DNA from: Aliiglaciecola lipolytica
GTDB lineage: Bacteria; Pseudomonadota; Gammaproteobacteria; Enterobacterales; Alteromonadaceae
Direction of reading: 5' to 3'
NCBI RefSeq assembly: GCF_018860635.1
Contig: NZ_JAHKPT010000009.1
Span: forward strand, 62,001 to 126,000
Length of the DNA stretch: 64,000 nucleotides
The notes under the pieces are model-generated. The model saw nothing but the letters and a program-made list of their open reading frames with translations, did not search any database and was not told where the DNA came from. Each line of letters opens with the position of its first letter. The first letter of the stretch is position 1. The position numbers were made by a program, and so were the translations under genes. Shown piece by piece: positions 19,159 through 27,252 of the stretch.

Positions 19159-20359
19159 ATTTAAATCTCTGAAACTACAGTTGTTTTGTGCATTTGGTGG
19201 ATTGAGTTTAATCATTTGTCTTTTTTTTATTCGACTCAGTTTTTTATTTGCCGATATTATTCAACAGAACAGTGCAGAGACTATTTTGCGTAATGAAGGT
19301 CTGCATATCGCTTCCATCTACCAACAGTACAAGACTATCCCAGACACGAGTGTTAACTATATTTCAATATACTCCGACCTAAGTCAGCTTCCGCCAGAGA
19401 TCCAACAGCAATTCGACCAAAATCAAGGGGTCAATAAAATTCACTATCAATCCAACGATAGCTTTCTGTTATCTCAGCCCTTGGCTAACAATGCCCAGGT
19501 GTTTTTATTACTTAATCGAACACAGTTAGAATCTGCCTCCCATATGTCGAGCGTCATGCCACTATTTTTGTTTAGCATTTCAATCGGCGTTAGTGTTTTA
19601 ACCCTCCTCAGTTCTTGGTATCTGGCGACATTGATTTCCCGTCCTGTACAATCTCTTACCAACAGCGTAATCGCCCACAGATCAACTCAAGATTGTGAAA
19701 TCCAAGGAAAAGAACGAGAAGATGAAATTGGCCATCTTGCAGTAGCATTTTCTGAAACCTTTGAACAGTTGCAAAGAGCACTAAAACGAGAACAAGATTT
19801 CACACGTGACGTAAGCCATGAATTACGAACCCCAATAACACTGATTAAAAACACATTGGAGCTGAGTAAAACATCGCCTTTAGATAAAGAAGAAGTTTTA
19901 ATTTTAGAACAAGCTAGCAATGAATTAAAACAAACAGTAGAAGTTTTATTAGCGTTAGCCAGAGAAAAAAACCTTGAATTCAAGTCCCTAGCAATTTTAC
20001 CCATTGTTGAAAAAACCGTGCTAGCTATCTACCGTATTTATCCGCACATCGGTTTTCAAGTCAATATTGCTATTCCTCCTTCTATGAAAGTCACTGGAAA
20101 CCACTATTTAATTTCTCTCCTTTGCCAAAATCTAGTCAATAATGGTTTCTATCACGGCTATAAAGGCGGCATGAAAATTAGTGCAGAAGGCAACAAATTA
20201 ATTTTTGAAAACGAGTTGAGTGAAATAGACGAAAGACCCTATTATCAAGGGTTAGGTCACGGCCAATATTTAGTTAATCGAATCGCCAATGTGATGGGCT
20301 GGGATTTATCCATAGAGCAGTTTGATGATTCATATCGAGTGACAGTTATCCCTCACTAA
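19151..20359 (+). CDS. Sensor histidine kinase
   Basis: Inner-membrane sensor kinase of 402 residues. Two membrane segments (about 10-35 and 135-160) frame a periplasmic sensor loop of roughly 100 residues. HAMP linker, then HisKA with His223 in FTRDVSHELRTPIT, and a compact HATPase domain with an N-box (CQNLVNNGFYH) and a degenerate G-box (GLGHGQYLVNRI). The catalytic domain is short for the family (about 110 residues). It is the partner of the overlapping OmpR-type regulator upstream. Stimulus not inferable. Its end overlaps the next, convergent gene by 14 bp. Confidence 0.9.
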   Translation: MIKFKSLKLQLFCAFGGLSLIICLFFIRLSFLFADIIQQNSAETILRNEGLHIASIYQQYKTIPDTSVNYISIYSDLSQLPPEIQQQFDQNQGVNKIHYQSNDSFLLSQPLANNAQVFLLLNRTQLESASHMSSVMPLFLFSISIGVSVLTLLSSWYLATLISRPVQSLTNSVIAHRSTQDCEIQGKEREDEIGHLAVAFSETFEQLQRALKREQDFTRDVSHELRTPITLIKNTLELSKTSPLDKEEVLILEQASNELKQTVEVLLALAREKNLEFKSLAILPIVEKTVLAIYRIYPHIGFQVNIAIPPSMKVTGNHYLISLLCQNLVNNGFYHGYKGGMKISAEGNKLIFENELSEIDERPYYQGLGHGQYLVNRIANVMGWDLSIEQFDDSYRVTVIPH

Positions 20360-21008
20360 TTGCCACAGGTTGATTTTGTTTAAACAGTAAAAGGCTTAAA
20401 CATACAAACCAAACAACCTGTAGGGCACCAAAAAGTGCGCCGACTATACTTAAACTCGGTATCAAGGTTAATAAACCAAAGGCGGCAGTAATATAACCTA
20501 AACCATGAATTACCCTAGAGAAACGCCGTTGCTCAATGAGGGTTAAAGTCATGACTAACATCCAGATCCCGCCTACCCACTCTACGCCTTCACCTAAACC
20601 CATTTGAATGGCGTAAATATCTTGCCATATTTCCGAAATTTCCCCTTTAGCGGGTAACCAAGCATTGAATAAAAACTCAATAGAAAGGATTGCAATTAAA
20701 CCGCTGGCAAAAATATATGAAGACCAAATATAGCTGACTAACATCGTTAGTTTATGCATTTTTGAATGTTCTAGTGTGCCTCTAGCCGTGATCTGCATGC
20801 TCAATAATAAAATGGCCACCGCGAAAACAATATATACAATAAAATACCAAAATTGCATTAACATTGGGTGCTCGGTAAACACCTGCAGACGCTGAGAAGG
20901 TCCGTCATTGAAGTCAGGCACCCACACCAATATTAGAGTCAATCCAAAGATAAATGATAGTGCGCAGGTTAAAGACGCAATTGCCGCTAAATTAATTTGA
21001 GTTTTCAC
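20346..21008 (-). CDS. Six-span membrane protein, DUF4386-like
   Basis: Integral membrane protein of 220 residues with about six hydrophobic helices and few charged residues. Conserved-looking motifs are LGEGVEWVGGIWML and VIHGLGYITAAFGLLTL. It resembles DUF4386-type or related small membrane proteins of unknown role. Convergent with the sensor kinase and overlapping its last 14 bp. No functional assignment. Confidence 0.6.
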   Translation of the reverse strand: MKTQINLAAIASLTCALSFIFGLTLILVWVPDFNDGPSQRLQVFTEHPMLMQFWYFIVYIVFAVAILLLSMQITARGTLEHSKMHKLTMLVSYIWSSYIFASGLIAILSIEFLFNAWLPAKGEISEIWQDIYAIQMGLGEGVEWVGGIWMLVMTLTLIEQRRFSRVIHGLGYITAAFGLLTLIPSLSIVGALFGALQVVWFVCLSLLLFKQNQPVAISEG

Positions 21009-21226
21009 TCGTCAGTTTCCACAATGCTGAGTTTATGATCATTATTGATGAAGCGAGAATATAGCACAAATAACCATCGGCCAAGTCTTGGGTAAGGTTA
21101 GTGGCTTACTAAAAAGTAATTCAAAATGTGTTTAAATTTACATATTCATTGATTACACAATTAGGCTTTTTATTGTTATCTGCTATATGACTGGTGAATG
21201 CCTGTTTCAGTTATTATCAAATTTTG

Positions 21227-22033
21227 TTAGCTTGATTTTTTAGGTGCTGCAGTGGCACCGGCCAAAATACCGCCATCCACTGTCAATTCGATACCAGTCA
21301 CATACTTAGCCTCATCAGACGCTAGGTAAAGTACCGCATAAGCAACGTCTTCCGGCGTGCCCATGGTTTGCAATGGAATATCTTGTGCGACCATATCTAT
21401 AGCGGCCTTGCGCTGCTCTCCTTCGCCTAGCATTGCATTCCACATGGGGGTTAATATTGCCCCAGGATGTACCGAATTACAGCGAATAGGGTAACCTTGT
21501 TGCGCACAATACAGGGCAACTGTTTTACTATGGTTTCTCACTGCAGCTTTACTACTGGCATAGGCCGCTGCGCCAGGAATGCCAACCATGCCAGAACGAG
21601 AAGAAATATTCACAATACTCGCTGACTTGGCATTTTTTAACATGGCAATGGCATATTTGCAGCCCAAACTAACACCGTCTAAATTGGTTTTATGCACACT
21701 GTGCCAAGCCGCTAGCTCAAAATGTTCCGGATCCTGAGGCGTGGAGGTCTCTGTAAACCCAGTGACTCCCGCATTATTGACAACAATATCAAGACATTCA
21801 TGCTTTTGTAAAAGTAAAGCTGTAGTCTCTTTCCATTGGGTCTCCTCACCAACATCCAGAGATAAGTATTCCGCGTTGGTGCCAAGCATCTCAGCCGCCT
21901 TTCGGCCGATATCATCCTCAATATCGGCAATATAGACCCTAGCGCCAGCGTCGACGAAAGCCTGAGCAGTGGCTAATCCAATACCTTGGGCTCCTCCGGT
22001 TATCAGGGCAACTTTATCTTTTAGTCGACTCAT
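21227..22033 (-). CDS. SDR-family oxidoreductase
   Basis: Classical short-chain dehydrogenase/reductase of 268 residues using NAD(P). Cofactor motif TGGAQGIG, NNAG (residues about 93-96), catalytic Ser in NISSRSG and YASSK. The C-terminal DGGILAG is typical. Closest-looking subgroup: cyclopentanol/hydroxysteroid dehydrogenase-like SDRs, but substrate is unresolved. Downstream of and co-directional with the retropepsin-PDZ lipoprotein gene, 19 bp apart, which suggests co-transcription. Confidence 0.88.
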   Translation of the reverse strand: MSRLKDKVALITGGAQGIGLATAQAFVDAGARVYIADIEDDIGRKAAEMLGTNAEYLSLDVGEETQWKETTALLLQKHECLDIVVNNAGVTGFTETSTPQDPEHFELAAWHSVHKTNLDGVSLGCKYAIAMLKNAKSASIVNISSRSGMVGIPGAAAYASSKAAVRNHSKTVALYCAQQGYPIRCNSVHPGAILTPMWNAMLGEGEQRKAAIDMVAQDIPLQTMGTPEDVAYAVLYLASDEAKYVTGIELTVDGGILAGATAAPKKSS

Positions 22034-22052
22034 ATCTTTTCCTTAATCACGC

Positions 22053-23297
22053 TTACATGTGGGAAGAATAACCTAAAATATGTTGACTGACATAGGAAAT
22101 ACAATCTCGGTTTCTAACACACATCTGTCTGCTTCCGGGGGTTGCATTGAGTTCAATCCATTGCTGTTCTGAAATCTGTGTCGCTGGTATTTGATTGATA
22201 CTGATAATTTCATCCCCGGCTTGTAATCCAGAAACTTCAGCGGGAAGTCCTGCTGTGACATAGCGTACTACGAAATTTCCGTTTTGTAATTTTCGCAACT
22301 CCACGCCAGCTAAATTATATCGTGAAGCGAAAACATGCTGAGGATAAGCTCGCATAATGAATTGATGATTGTGATAGTCAATCACGGTAATAAATTGATT
22401 CATTAGTGCGCTACCAATCACCCACCAGTCGTCTTCATCATCGCTTGGGATTAGATTGGTTTTTACTCCGTTTATCTGTAATGACTGAAAATGTATTGCA
22501 GGAATCGTAACCCTTTGATGTTCGGTCATGCCACTCATTCCAAAATCGGCAGCCATGATTTTTTTAGTGGGTAGCGCAATATCATTTTCAATTGGGAAGG
22601 CCGCACTCATTTTAAAATAATGCCTGCTCCCCGTATCTATCAATACTTCTCGTTGCAATTTTGTGCTTTGATTAAACTCCACAGTGGCATCAATGCTTAA
22701 CTTGCTAAATGACACGGAAATCGGCATAGCAGCATCGCCTTTATGTACGGTTTGCGGCTCAGCAGATGCGGTTATTAAGGCTTTTTGTTTATCCAAGGTC
22801 CAGGCAAAATGTCGGAGTATGTCGTGACCTAAAACACCATCAAAAATCGCCTCATCTTCGCGCAAATAGTAAGGGCTTAATGAAATAGGAATGTAAGCAA
22901 CTTTGACGTTTTCAAACTCAACTTCGCCAATATGTAAACTAGCTAGTTCAGATTGATAAGCCTGGGTATCTTGGCCTTCACCCCAGCCTGCTATTTTCAG
23001 TTCAAAACCTTTTTTAGTGAGTAGAGATTTCCCTTTTGGTGTATCAAAAACCATGCTGAAAGAAGCCCCTGTGTCAATTAAAAACAGCAGCTCTGTTGAG
23101 TCATTTACTAACAAACGCACATAGGGTTTTTCACCAATATAGATTGCAGGTAAAACTTGATCGTTTTTTGGGCACGGCCAATTAGGCTCAATATCGTCAT
23201 TGGCATGCATCATTCGAAGACTATTCACTAAGGAACAGCCGCTCAACAACAAGCCAAACACGACTAGCAAAATGATTATATTGATGTGGTACTTCAT
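22053..23297 (-). CDS. Lipoprotein with retropepsin-like aspartyl protease lobes and PDZ domain
   Basis: Lipoprotein of 414 residues with lipobox LLLSGC (Cys21) and a near-perfect AGGAGGT ribosome-binding site. Two retropepsin lobes carry the catalytic triads: LIDTGASF (Asp75) and VLIDTGSR (Asp221). This gives a fused two-lobe aspartyl protease rather than a dimer of single lobes. The C-terminal about 80 residues form a PDZ domain (GLQAGDEIISINQIPA). Expected to act in the envelope; the PDZ domain may bind protein tails. Probably co-transcribed with the SDR downstream. Substrate unknown. Confidence 0.85.
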   Translation of the reverse strand: MKYHINIIILLVVFGLLLSGCSLVNSLRMMHANDDIEPNWPCPKNDQVLPAIYIGEKPYVRLLVNDSTELLFLIDTGASFSMVFDTPKGKSLLTKKGFELKIAGWGEGQDTQAYQSELASLHIGEVEFENVKVAYIPISLSPYYLREDEAIFDGVLGHDILRHFAWTLDKQKALITASAEPQTVHKGDAAMPISVSFSKLSIDATVEFNQSTKLQREVLIDTGSRHYFKMSAAFPIENDIALPTKKIMAADFGMSGMTEHQRVTIPAIHFQSLQINGVKTNLIPSDDEDDWWVIGSALMNQFITVIDYHNHQFIMRAYPQHVFASRYNLAGVELRKLQNGNFVVRYVTAGLPAEVSGLQAGDEIISINQIPATQISEQQWIELNATPGSRQMCVRNRDCISYVSQHILGYSSHM

Positions 23298-23364
23298 AAT
23301 ACCTCCTAGATTAAAATATGCGACCTAATGCTAGCAACTTCCTGCTTATCAAAGATGCGCGATA

Positions 23365-23378
23365 CGGCGCTAGCGCCG
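23365..23378. other. 14-bp perfect palindrome CGGCGCTAGCGCCG in intergenic DNA
   Basis: GC-rich palindrome in the 170-bp gap between the lipoprotein and outer-membrane-protein genes, in locally AT-rich DNA. With almost no loop it is an unlikely RNA hairpin, more like a protein-binding site or a relic. The GC-rich stretch just after it (23395-23450) encodes a DRDGNGIDD-like tract in one frame. Confidence 0.4.
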
Positions 23379-23467
23379 CCAAAAAATGTCCACGATGTTT
23401 AGCAAGTCCATCACCGATCGCGACGGGAACGGCATCGATGATAAACTTGCGTTAAACAACCTTTTAG

Positions 23468-24172
23468 TTAGAAGCGATAGATGACTTTAAGGCCATATTG
23501 ACGTTTAAAATGCGCGTCAATGTCATAACCGTTTTGCAACGAATCGAAATCCGTGTAGGTAAAATAAAGGATTACATCCATTTGTTTGGATGGGTTCCAA
23601 ATTAGTCCCGTCGATAGGGCGTAAGCATTATCTTGGGCAAAGTCTTTGAGCTCTCGATACATACCACTGCCATACAATGTCAGGTCACTGTTTACCCGCC
23701 ACATTGCTGACAACTCGCCTCTGAACTCAGTTTTATTATCACGCTTATCTTCATTCCAATGTAAATAGTGGGCCGATGCACCAATGGAAAAGTCTTTAGA
23801 TATGACGTATTTACTGCTTAGTCCTCCCCCGAGTGCATAACTATCATCATATTCTGCAGACTCATATAGCCCCATCAAGCCACCATCAATGGTAATTTCC
23901 CAACCGGTATTCGCTTCAGGGCGTTGCCAAACAGCATACCTTACTCCTGCTGGGCCAATGGTTAAATTGTCAGTAACACCGTAGGCAAGTGAGAACAAGG
24001 GTTGAACATCATTTTCCCCATAACCTGTACCGTAGGATGCCCCTAATCCAATCAGTATTTCGTTGTCATTCAGGGTTAAATTGCGCATTACCGGGTTTGC
24101 ATCGCTTAAGGTATTTGCGAATAGGTGGGTGGGTATAAAAAGTAACGCTAATATTGAGAGTTGTTTTTTCAT
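23468..24172 (-). CDS. Putative outer-membrane beta-barrel protein
   Basis: Protein of 234 residues with a signal peptide (LLFIPTHLFA). Alternating hydrophobic/polar strands, many aromatics and glycines, and a C-terminal aromatic residue (VIYRF) indicate a small outer-membrane barrel. Motifs such as DEILIGLGASYGTGYGENDVQPLF and NSDLTLYGSGMYRELKDF are strand-like. No named family recognised. A porin or adhesion role is guesswork. Separate from its neighbours by sizeable gaps. Confidence 0.6.
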   Translation of the reverse strand: MKKQLSILALLFIPTHLFANTLSDANPVMRNLTLNDNEILIGLGASYGTGYGENDVQPLFSLAYGVTDNLTIGPAGVRYAVWQRPEANTGWEITIDGGLMGLYESAEYDDSYALGGGLSSKYVISKDFSIGASAHYLHWNEDKRDNKTEFRGELSAMWRVNSDLTLYGSGMYRELKDFAQDNAYALSTGLIWNPSKQMDVILYFTYTDFDSLQNGYDIDAHFKRQYGLKVIYRF

Positions 24173-24404
24173 CTGTTAATGCCTGTTTATAGTTGATTCA
24201 GTGGGGGCATTTTTACAACGGCAAGGTAAAAGCAGGGTGAAATTAATCAAAACAATGTCGGCTGTTTGCAGAGCGGCTTATTAAACTAGTTTGCAAGGAA
24301 TAAACGTTGCCTTAGTACATAATTCCGTCTTAATTTCACTTCTAGTTCACCTCCCACCCGTTACTTTTAAGCTCACTTTCAGACAACGCATAAAGGTACT
24401 AACA

Positions 24405-25559
24405 ATGACTACATTTCGAAAAATCAACTATTTATTGACTAGCGCGACTGCCATATTGCTATTAGGCGCATGTGGCTCTAGCAGCAATGACAACACAACT
24501 ATTTCACCACCTGTTGCCCAAGAGGTGGATTACCAGGAATTTCTAGACGATGCCGTCGAACAGGGTATCCCAGGCGTAATAATGTCCATTGAAGGACCAG
24601 AAATAGACTTCATCGGCAGCGCTGGCTTAGCCGACATACAACAGCAAACCCCCATGCAAATAGATCATGTCATGCCCAATGGCAGCGCGGGTAAAAAAGC
24701 CACAGCGTTGCTCGTAGCGATGTTACATAACGACGGAGTTTTAAATATTGACGATACTATCGATACTTGGCTGCCCGATGAAATTCTAGATCGAATCGAA
24801 AATAGTCGCAGTATGACGTTGCGTCAGTTGTTGAACCACAGCGCTGGTGTTTATGACTATTTAGACTCTGCGACTCAAGCACATTGGTACTCGACAATAA
24901 TGAGCGACCCTAGCTCACTCAAAACCGATATCTATGCATTGCAATTTGCACTAGATCAGCCGGCTTATTTTATGCCAGGCACTGATTTTCATTATTCGAA
25001 TACTGGCTATTTGCTTGCAGGGCTTATTTTAGATGAAGTATTGGGCGAACATCATTATACCGAAATGCGCAATCGGGTTATTCTTCCCCTTGGATTAAAT
25101 AGTACCTACTACAATGGTTTAGAAAAAAATTTGGGCACTATTATATCTGGATACGTCAACATTGACGGCGTATTGGAAAATGCCAAACCCGTGTACGAAA
25201 ACATTGGGGTTTCTGATGCGCCATTAGTGAGTTCAGTCAGCGATATTTCTTTATTACTGAAATCCATAGTAGATGAGGACTCTGTTGTCGCCAGCGATGT
25301 GAGAGCGTTAATCACCTCACCTGAAAGTATGGTACAAGCTTCGAACACCCTAGAGTATGGTTTGGGTATTTTCAAAGAAATGTCCAACGCTAAAACTGTA
25401 TACCACCACGGCGGAGACGAACCTGGTTATAAAACAGAAACCTTTTATATATTGGAAGACGATATTGCTTTCACCGTCTTTTTTAATTGCAATGGTTATG
25501 ATGTCTGTGCTGAACAAAGCAACATAGTTGTTCAAAAAGTATTGCAAACTATTCTGTAA
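24405..25559 (+). CDS. Serine hydrolase (class C beta-lactamase-like) lipoprotein
   Basis: Envelope lipoprotein of 384 residues starting at the ATG at 24405. A GTG-like in-frame start at 24291 is rejected because AAGGT and the lipobox LLLGAC (Cys23) support the later start. SxxK motif in NGSAGKKAT (Ser94, Lys97), YxN motif Tyr197-Ser-Asn199, and HHGGDEPG near the end as the third box. Family includes AmpC/beta-lactamase and esterase/DD-peptidase-type hydrolases. Antibiotic resistance cannot be inferred. It is a single gene. Confidence 0.85.
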   Translation: MTTFRKINYLLTSATAILLLGACGSSSNDNTTISPPVAQEVDYQEFLDDAVEQGIPGVIMSIEGPEIDFIGSAGLADIQQQTPMQIDHVMPNGSAGKKATALLVAMLHNDGVLNIDDTIDTWLPDEILDRIENSRSMTLRQLLNHSAGVYDYLDSATQAHWYSTIMSDPSSLKTDIYALQFALDQPAYFMPGTDFHYSNTGYLLAGLILDEVLGEHHYTEMRNRVILPLGLNSTYYNGLEKNLGTIISGYVNIDGVLENAKPVYENIGVSDAPLVSSVSDISLLLKSIVDEDSVVASDVRALITSPESMVQASNTLEYGLGIFKEMSNAKTVYHHGGDEPGYKTETFYILEDDIAFTVFFNCNGYDVCAEQSNIVVQKVLQTIL

Positions 25560-25572
25560 ACACGATGAAAAA

Positions 25573-25602
25573 AGCCAGAGAGAAAGTACAGCTTCTCTCT
25601 GG
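25573..25602 (-). terminator. Terminator for the class V aminotransferase gene
   Basis: Strong hairpin: GCCAGAGAGAA, 8-nt loop, TTCTCTCTGGC. On the minus strand it is followed by six T residues, a classical intrinsic terminator for the gene at 25692-27005. It may also stop the plus-strand hydrolase transcript. Confidence 0.75.
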
Positions 25603-25691
25603 CCCACTTGTTTTCAGCAATTAGAAGTACGTTTAAATCCTTGTACCCTAAGTCTCTTAGGATGTCACAACGCCTCTTTTTTATTTTCCTA

Positions 25692-27005
25692 TTAAGCTAG
25701 CTTCTTTAAACTCTCCACTAATTGTTGAATTTCATCAGCACTGGTAAATACTTGGGGCGTAATACGGACACATGCACCAGAATCTAAGCCCTTTCGGATA
25801 ACCGTAAAAATACCAAAATCGTTTTCCAAGCGTTGTTGCAGTTGATTCGCATCATCGACTGTGGTTTTTCCTTTCATCCGAAATGAACTCATGCCTGTGG
25901 ATGACATACTGTCTTTTCCACCTAACACCTCGATATGGCTCATTGACTGGGCTTCTGAAAACCACAAATCTCGCAAATATTTGAGTCGTGCTTGTTTATT
26001 TTCGCCGCCAATGGCCTGATGAAAATCCAGTGCGGCAGGTACTGCCAAGAAAGCCGCAAAGTTCGCAGTGGCCGTATGCACGCGGGTGTAAGCTCGATTG
26101 TTATTCGGATCGGACTCGCCAGGATAAGGCGCAATTTTATCCAGCGCTCCTTTTCGCATGTACAAAGCCCCTACTCCTACCGGAGAACCTATCCACTTAT
26201 GTAAATTAAATCCTGCCCAATTGACGTTTAGATCAGAGATTTTATAATCAATTAACCCCCACGATTGTGCACAATCACAAATAACATCAATTCCCCGCTT
26301 TTTAGCTTCTTCGACAATTTCAACCACAGGAAAGACTAATCCATGTTGATTACTCACATGGGTGAGTAACATCAGTTTAATATTAGGGTGCTTATCGAAA
26401 GCGGCAATATAGGCTTGCAATAATTGTTGTTGGTCAGCCAGACTCGGTGTGATTACCTCTATGCTTTCCACCCCTTGATCCTGCTCCAACCATTTCATGG
26501 TTGTTTTAAAACTAGGATAATCACTGTCTGCAAACAACACCCCGTCTCCAACATTTAATCCTTGATATTGACGAATCAGATTATGGATAGCCTCAGTGGC
26601 ATTGCGGGTCAAAACGATTTCACCATCTTGGGCACCAAGGGCATGAGCCACTCGACTCATGGCATGGCGGATATCACCAGGAAAATCTTTGCGGGCGTAA
26701 AACGAGTTTTGATCGTTGACCATCTTAGTGGCGCGTTGGTAAGCCTCAATGACTGGCTTAGCCATTTTTCCCCAATAACCGTGCTCTAGATTAACGATTC
26801 CCTGTGTTCGATCATAATAAGTGGCGACCTCAGCCCAGAACCCTTCGTCAGCGGCTAAACTTTGCGCAGAACCATGAGTTGCTTTAGGCAATATTAACCT
26901 CGAAGATTCTTTTTCAGCAGCAACGCCAAATGAGGAAAGAGCAGCCGTTGTGGCAACTCCAGTTAATAAATTACGACGAGTTAAGGAAAATTTAGAGTGG
27001 TTCAT
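25692..27005 (-). CDS. Tat-exported class V aminotransferase-like PLP enzyme
   Basis: Protein of 437 residues. A Tat signal (TRRNLLTGVATTAALSSFG) precedes a class V aminotransferase fold of the isopenicillin-N-epimerase/cysteine-desulfurase type. Signs are NATEAIHNL, DCAQSWGL (PLP-binding Asp) and the Schiff-base lysine in FNLHKWIGSPVG. A folded PLP enzyme exported by Tat would act in the periplasm, which is unusual for this family. Divergent from a TonB receptor at 27253 with 247 bp between. The pair may serve uptake and processing of an amino compound (inference). Confidence 0.85.
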   Translation of the reverse strand: MNHSKFSLTRRNLLTGVATTAALSSFGVAAEKESSRLILPKATHGSAQSLAADEGFWAEVATYYDRTQGIVNLEHGYWGKMAKPVIEAYQRATKMVNDQNSFYARKDFPGDIRHAMSRVAHALGAQDGEIVLTRNATEAIHNLIRQYQGLNVGDGVLFADSDYPSFKTTMKWLEQDQGVESIEVITPSLADQQQLLQAYIAAFDKHPNIKLMLLTHVSNQHGLVFPVVEIVEEAKKRGIDVICDCAQSWGLIDYKISDLNVNWAGFNLHKWIGSPVGVGALYMRKGALDKIAPYPGESDPNNNRAYTRVHTATANFAAFLAVPAALDFHQAIGGENKQARLKYLRDLWFSEAQSMSHIEVLGGKDSMSSTGMSSFRMKGKTTVDDANQLQQRLENDFGIFTVIRKGLDSGACVRITPQVFTSADEIQQLVESLKKLA

Positions 27006-27252
27006 ATGAGGGCTGCTTATTCATTTCAATTCGAAAATTAGGGTAAAGGTAATTTATGACATTTTAATAAAATAAGGAATCTGTAATCGATATTTGATCT
27101 GCGAGAGTTTATTTTACCGAAAGATAAAACCTAATAAAATCAAATGGAAAGGATAAATAAAACTGCCATTTTTCCTTAACCGCTTTGTCATTTTAACGTG
27201 CAACAGTAGCGCCCTTCATCATTCACATTTAAATAATTCTAGGGTTTAATTT

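Noticed and set aside
24405-25559. Beta-lactamase resistance gene
   Set aside because: SxxK/YxN/HxG motifs mark the whole serine-hydrolase family, and the lipoprotein leader and sequence give no reason to call antibiotic resistance.
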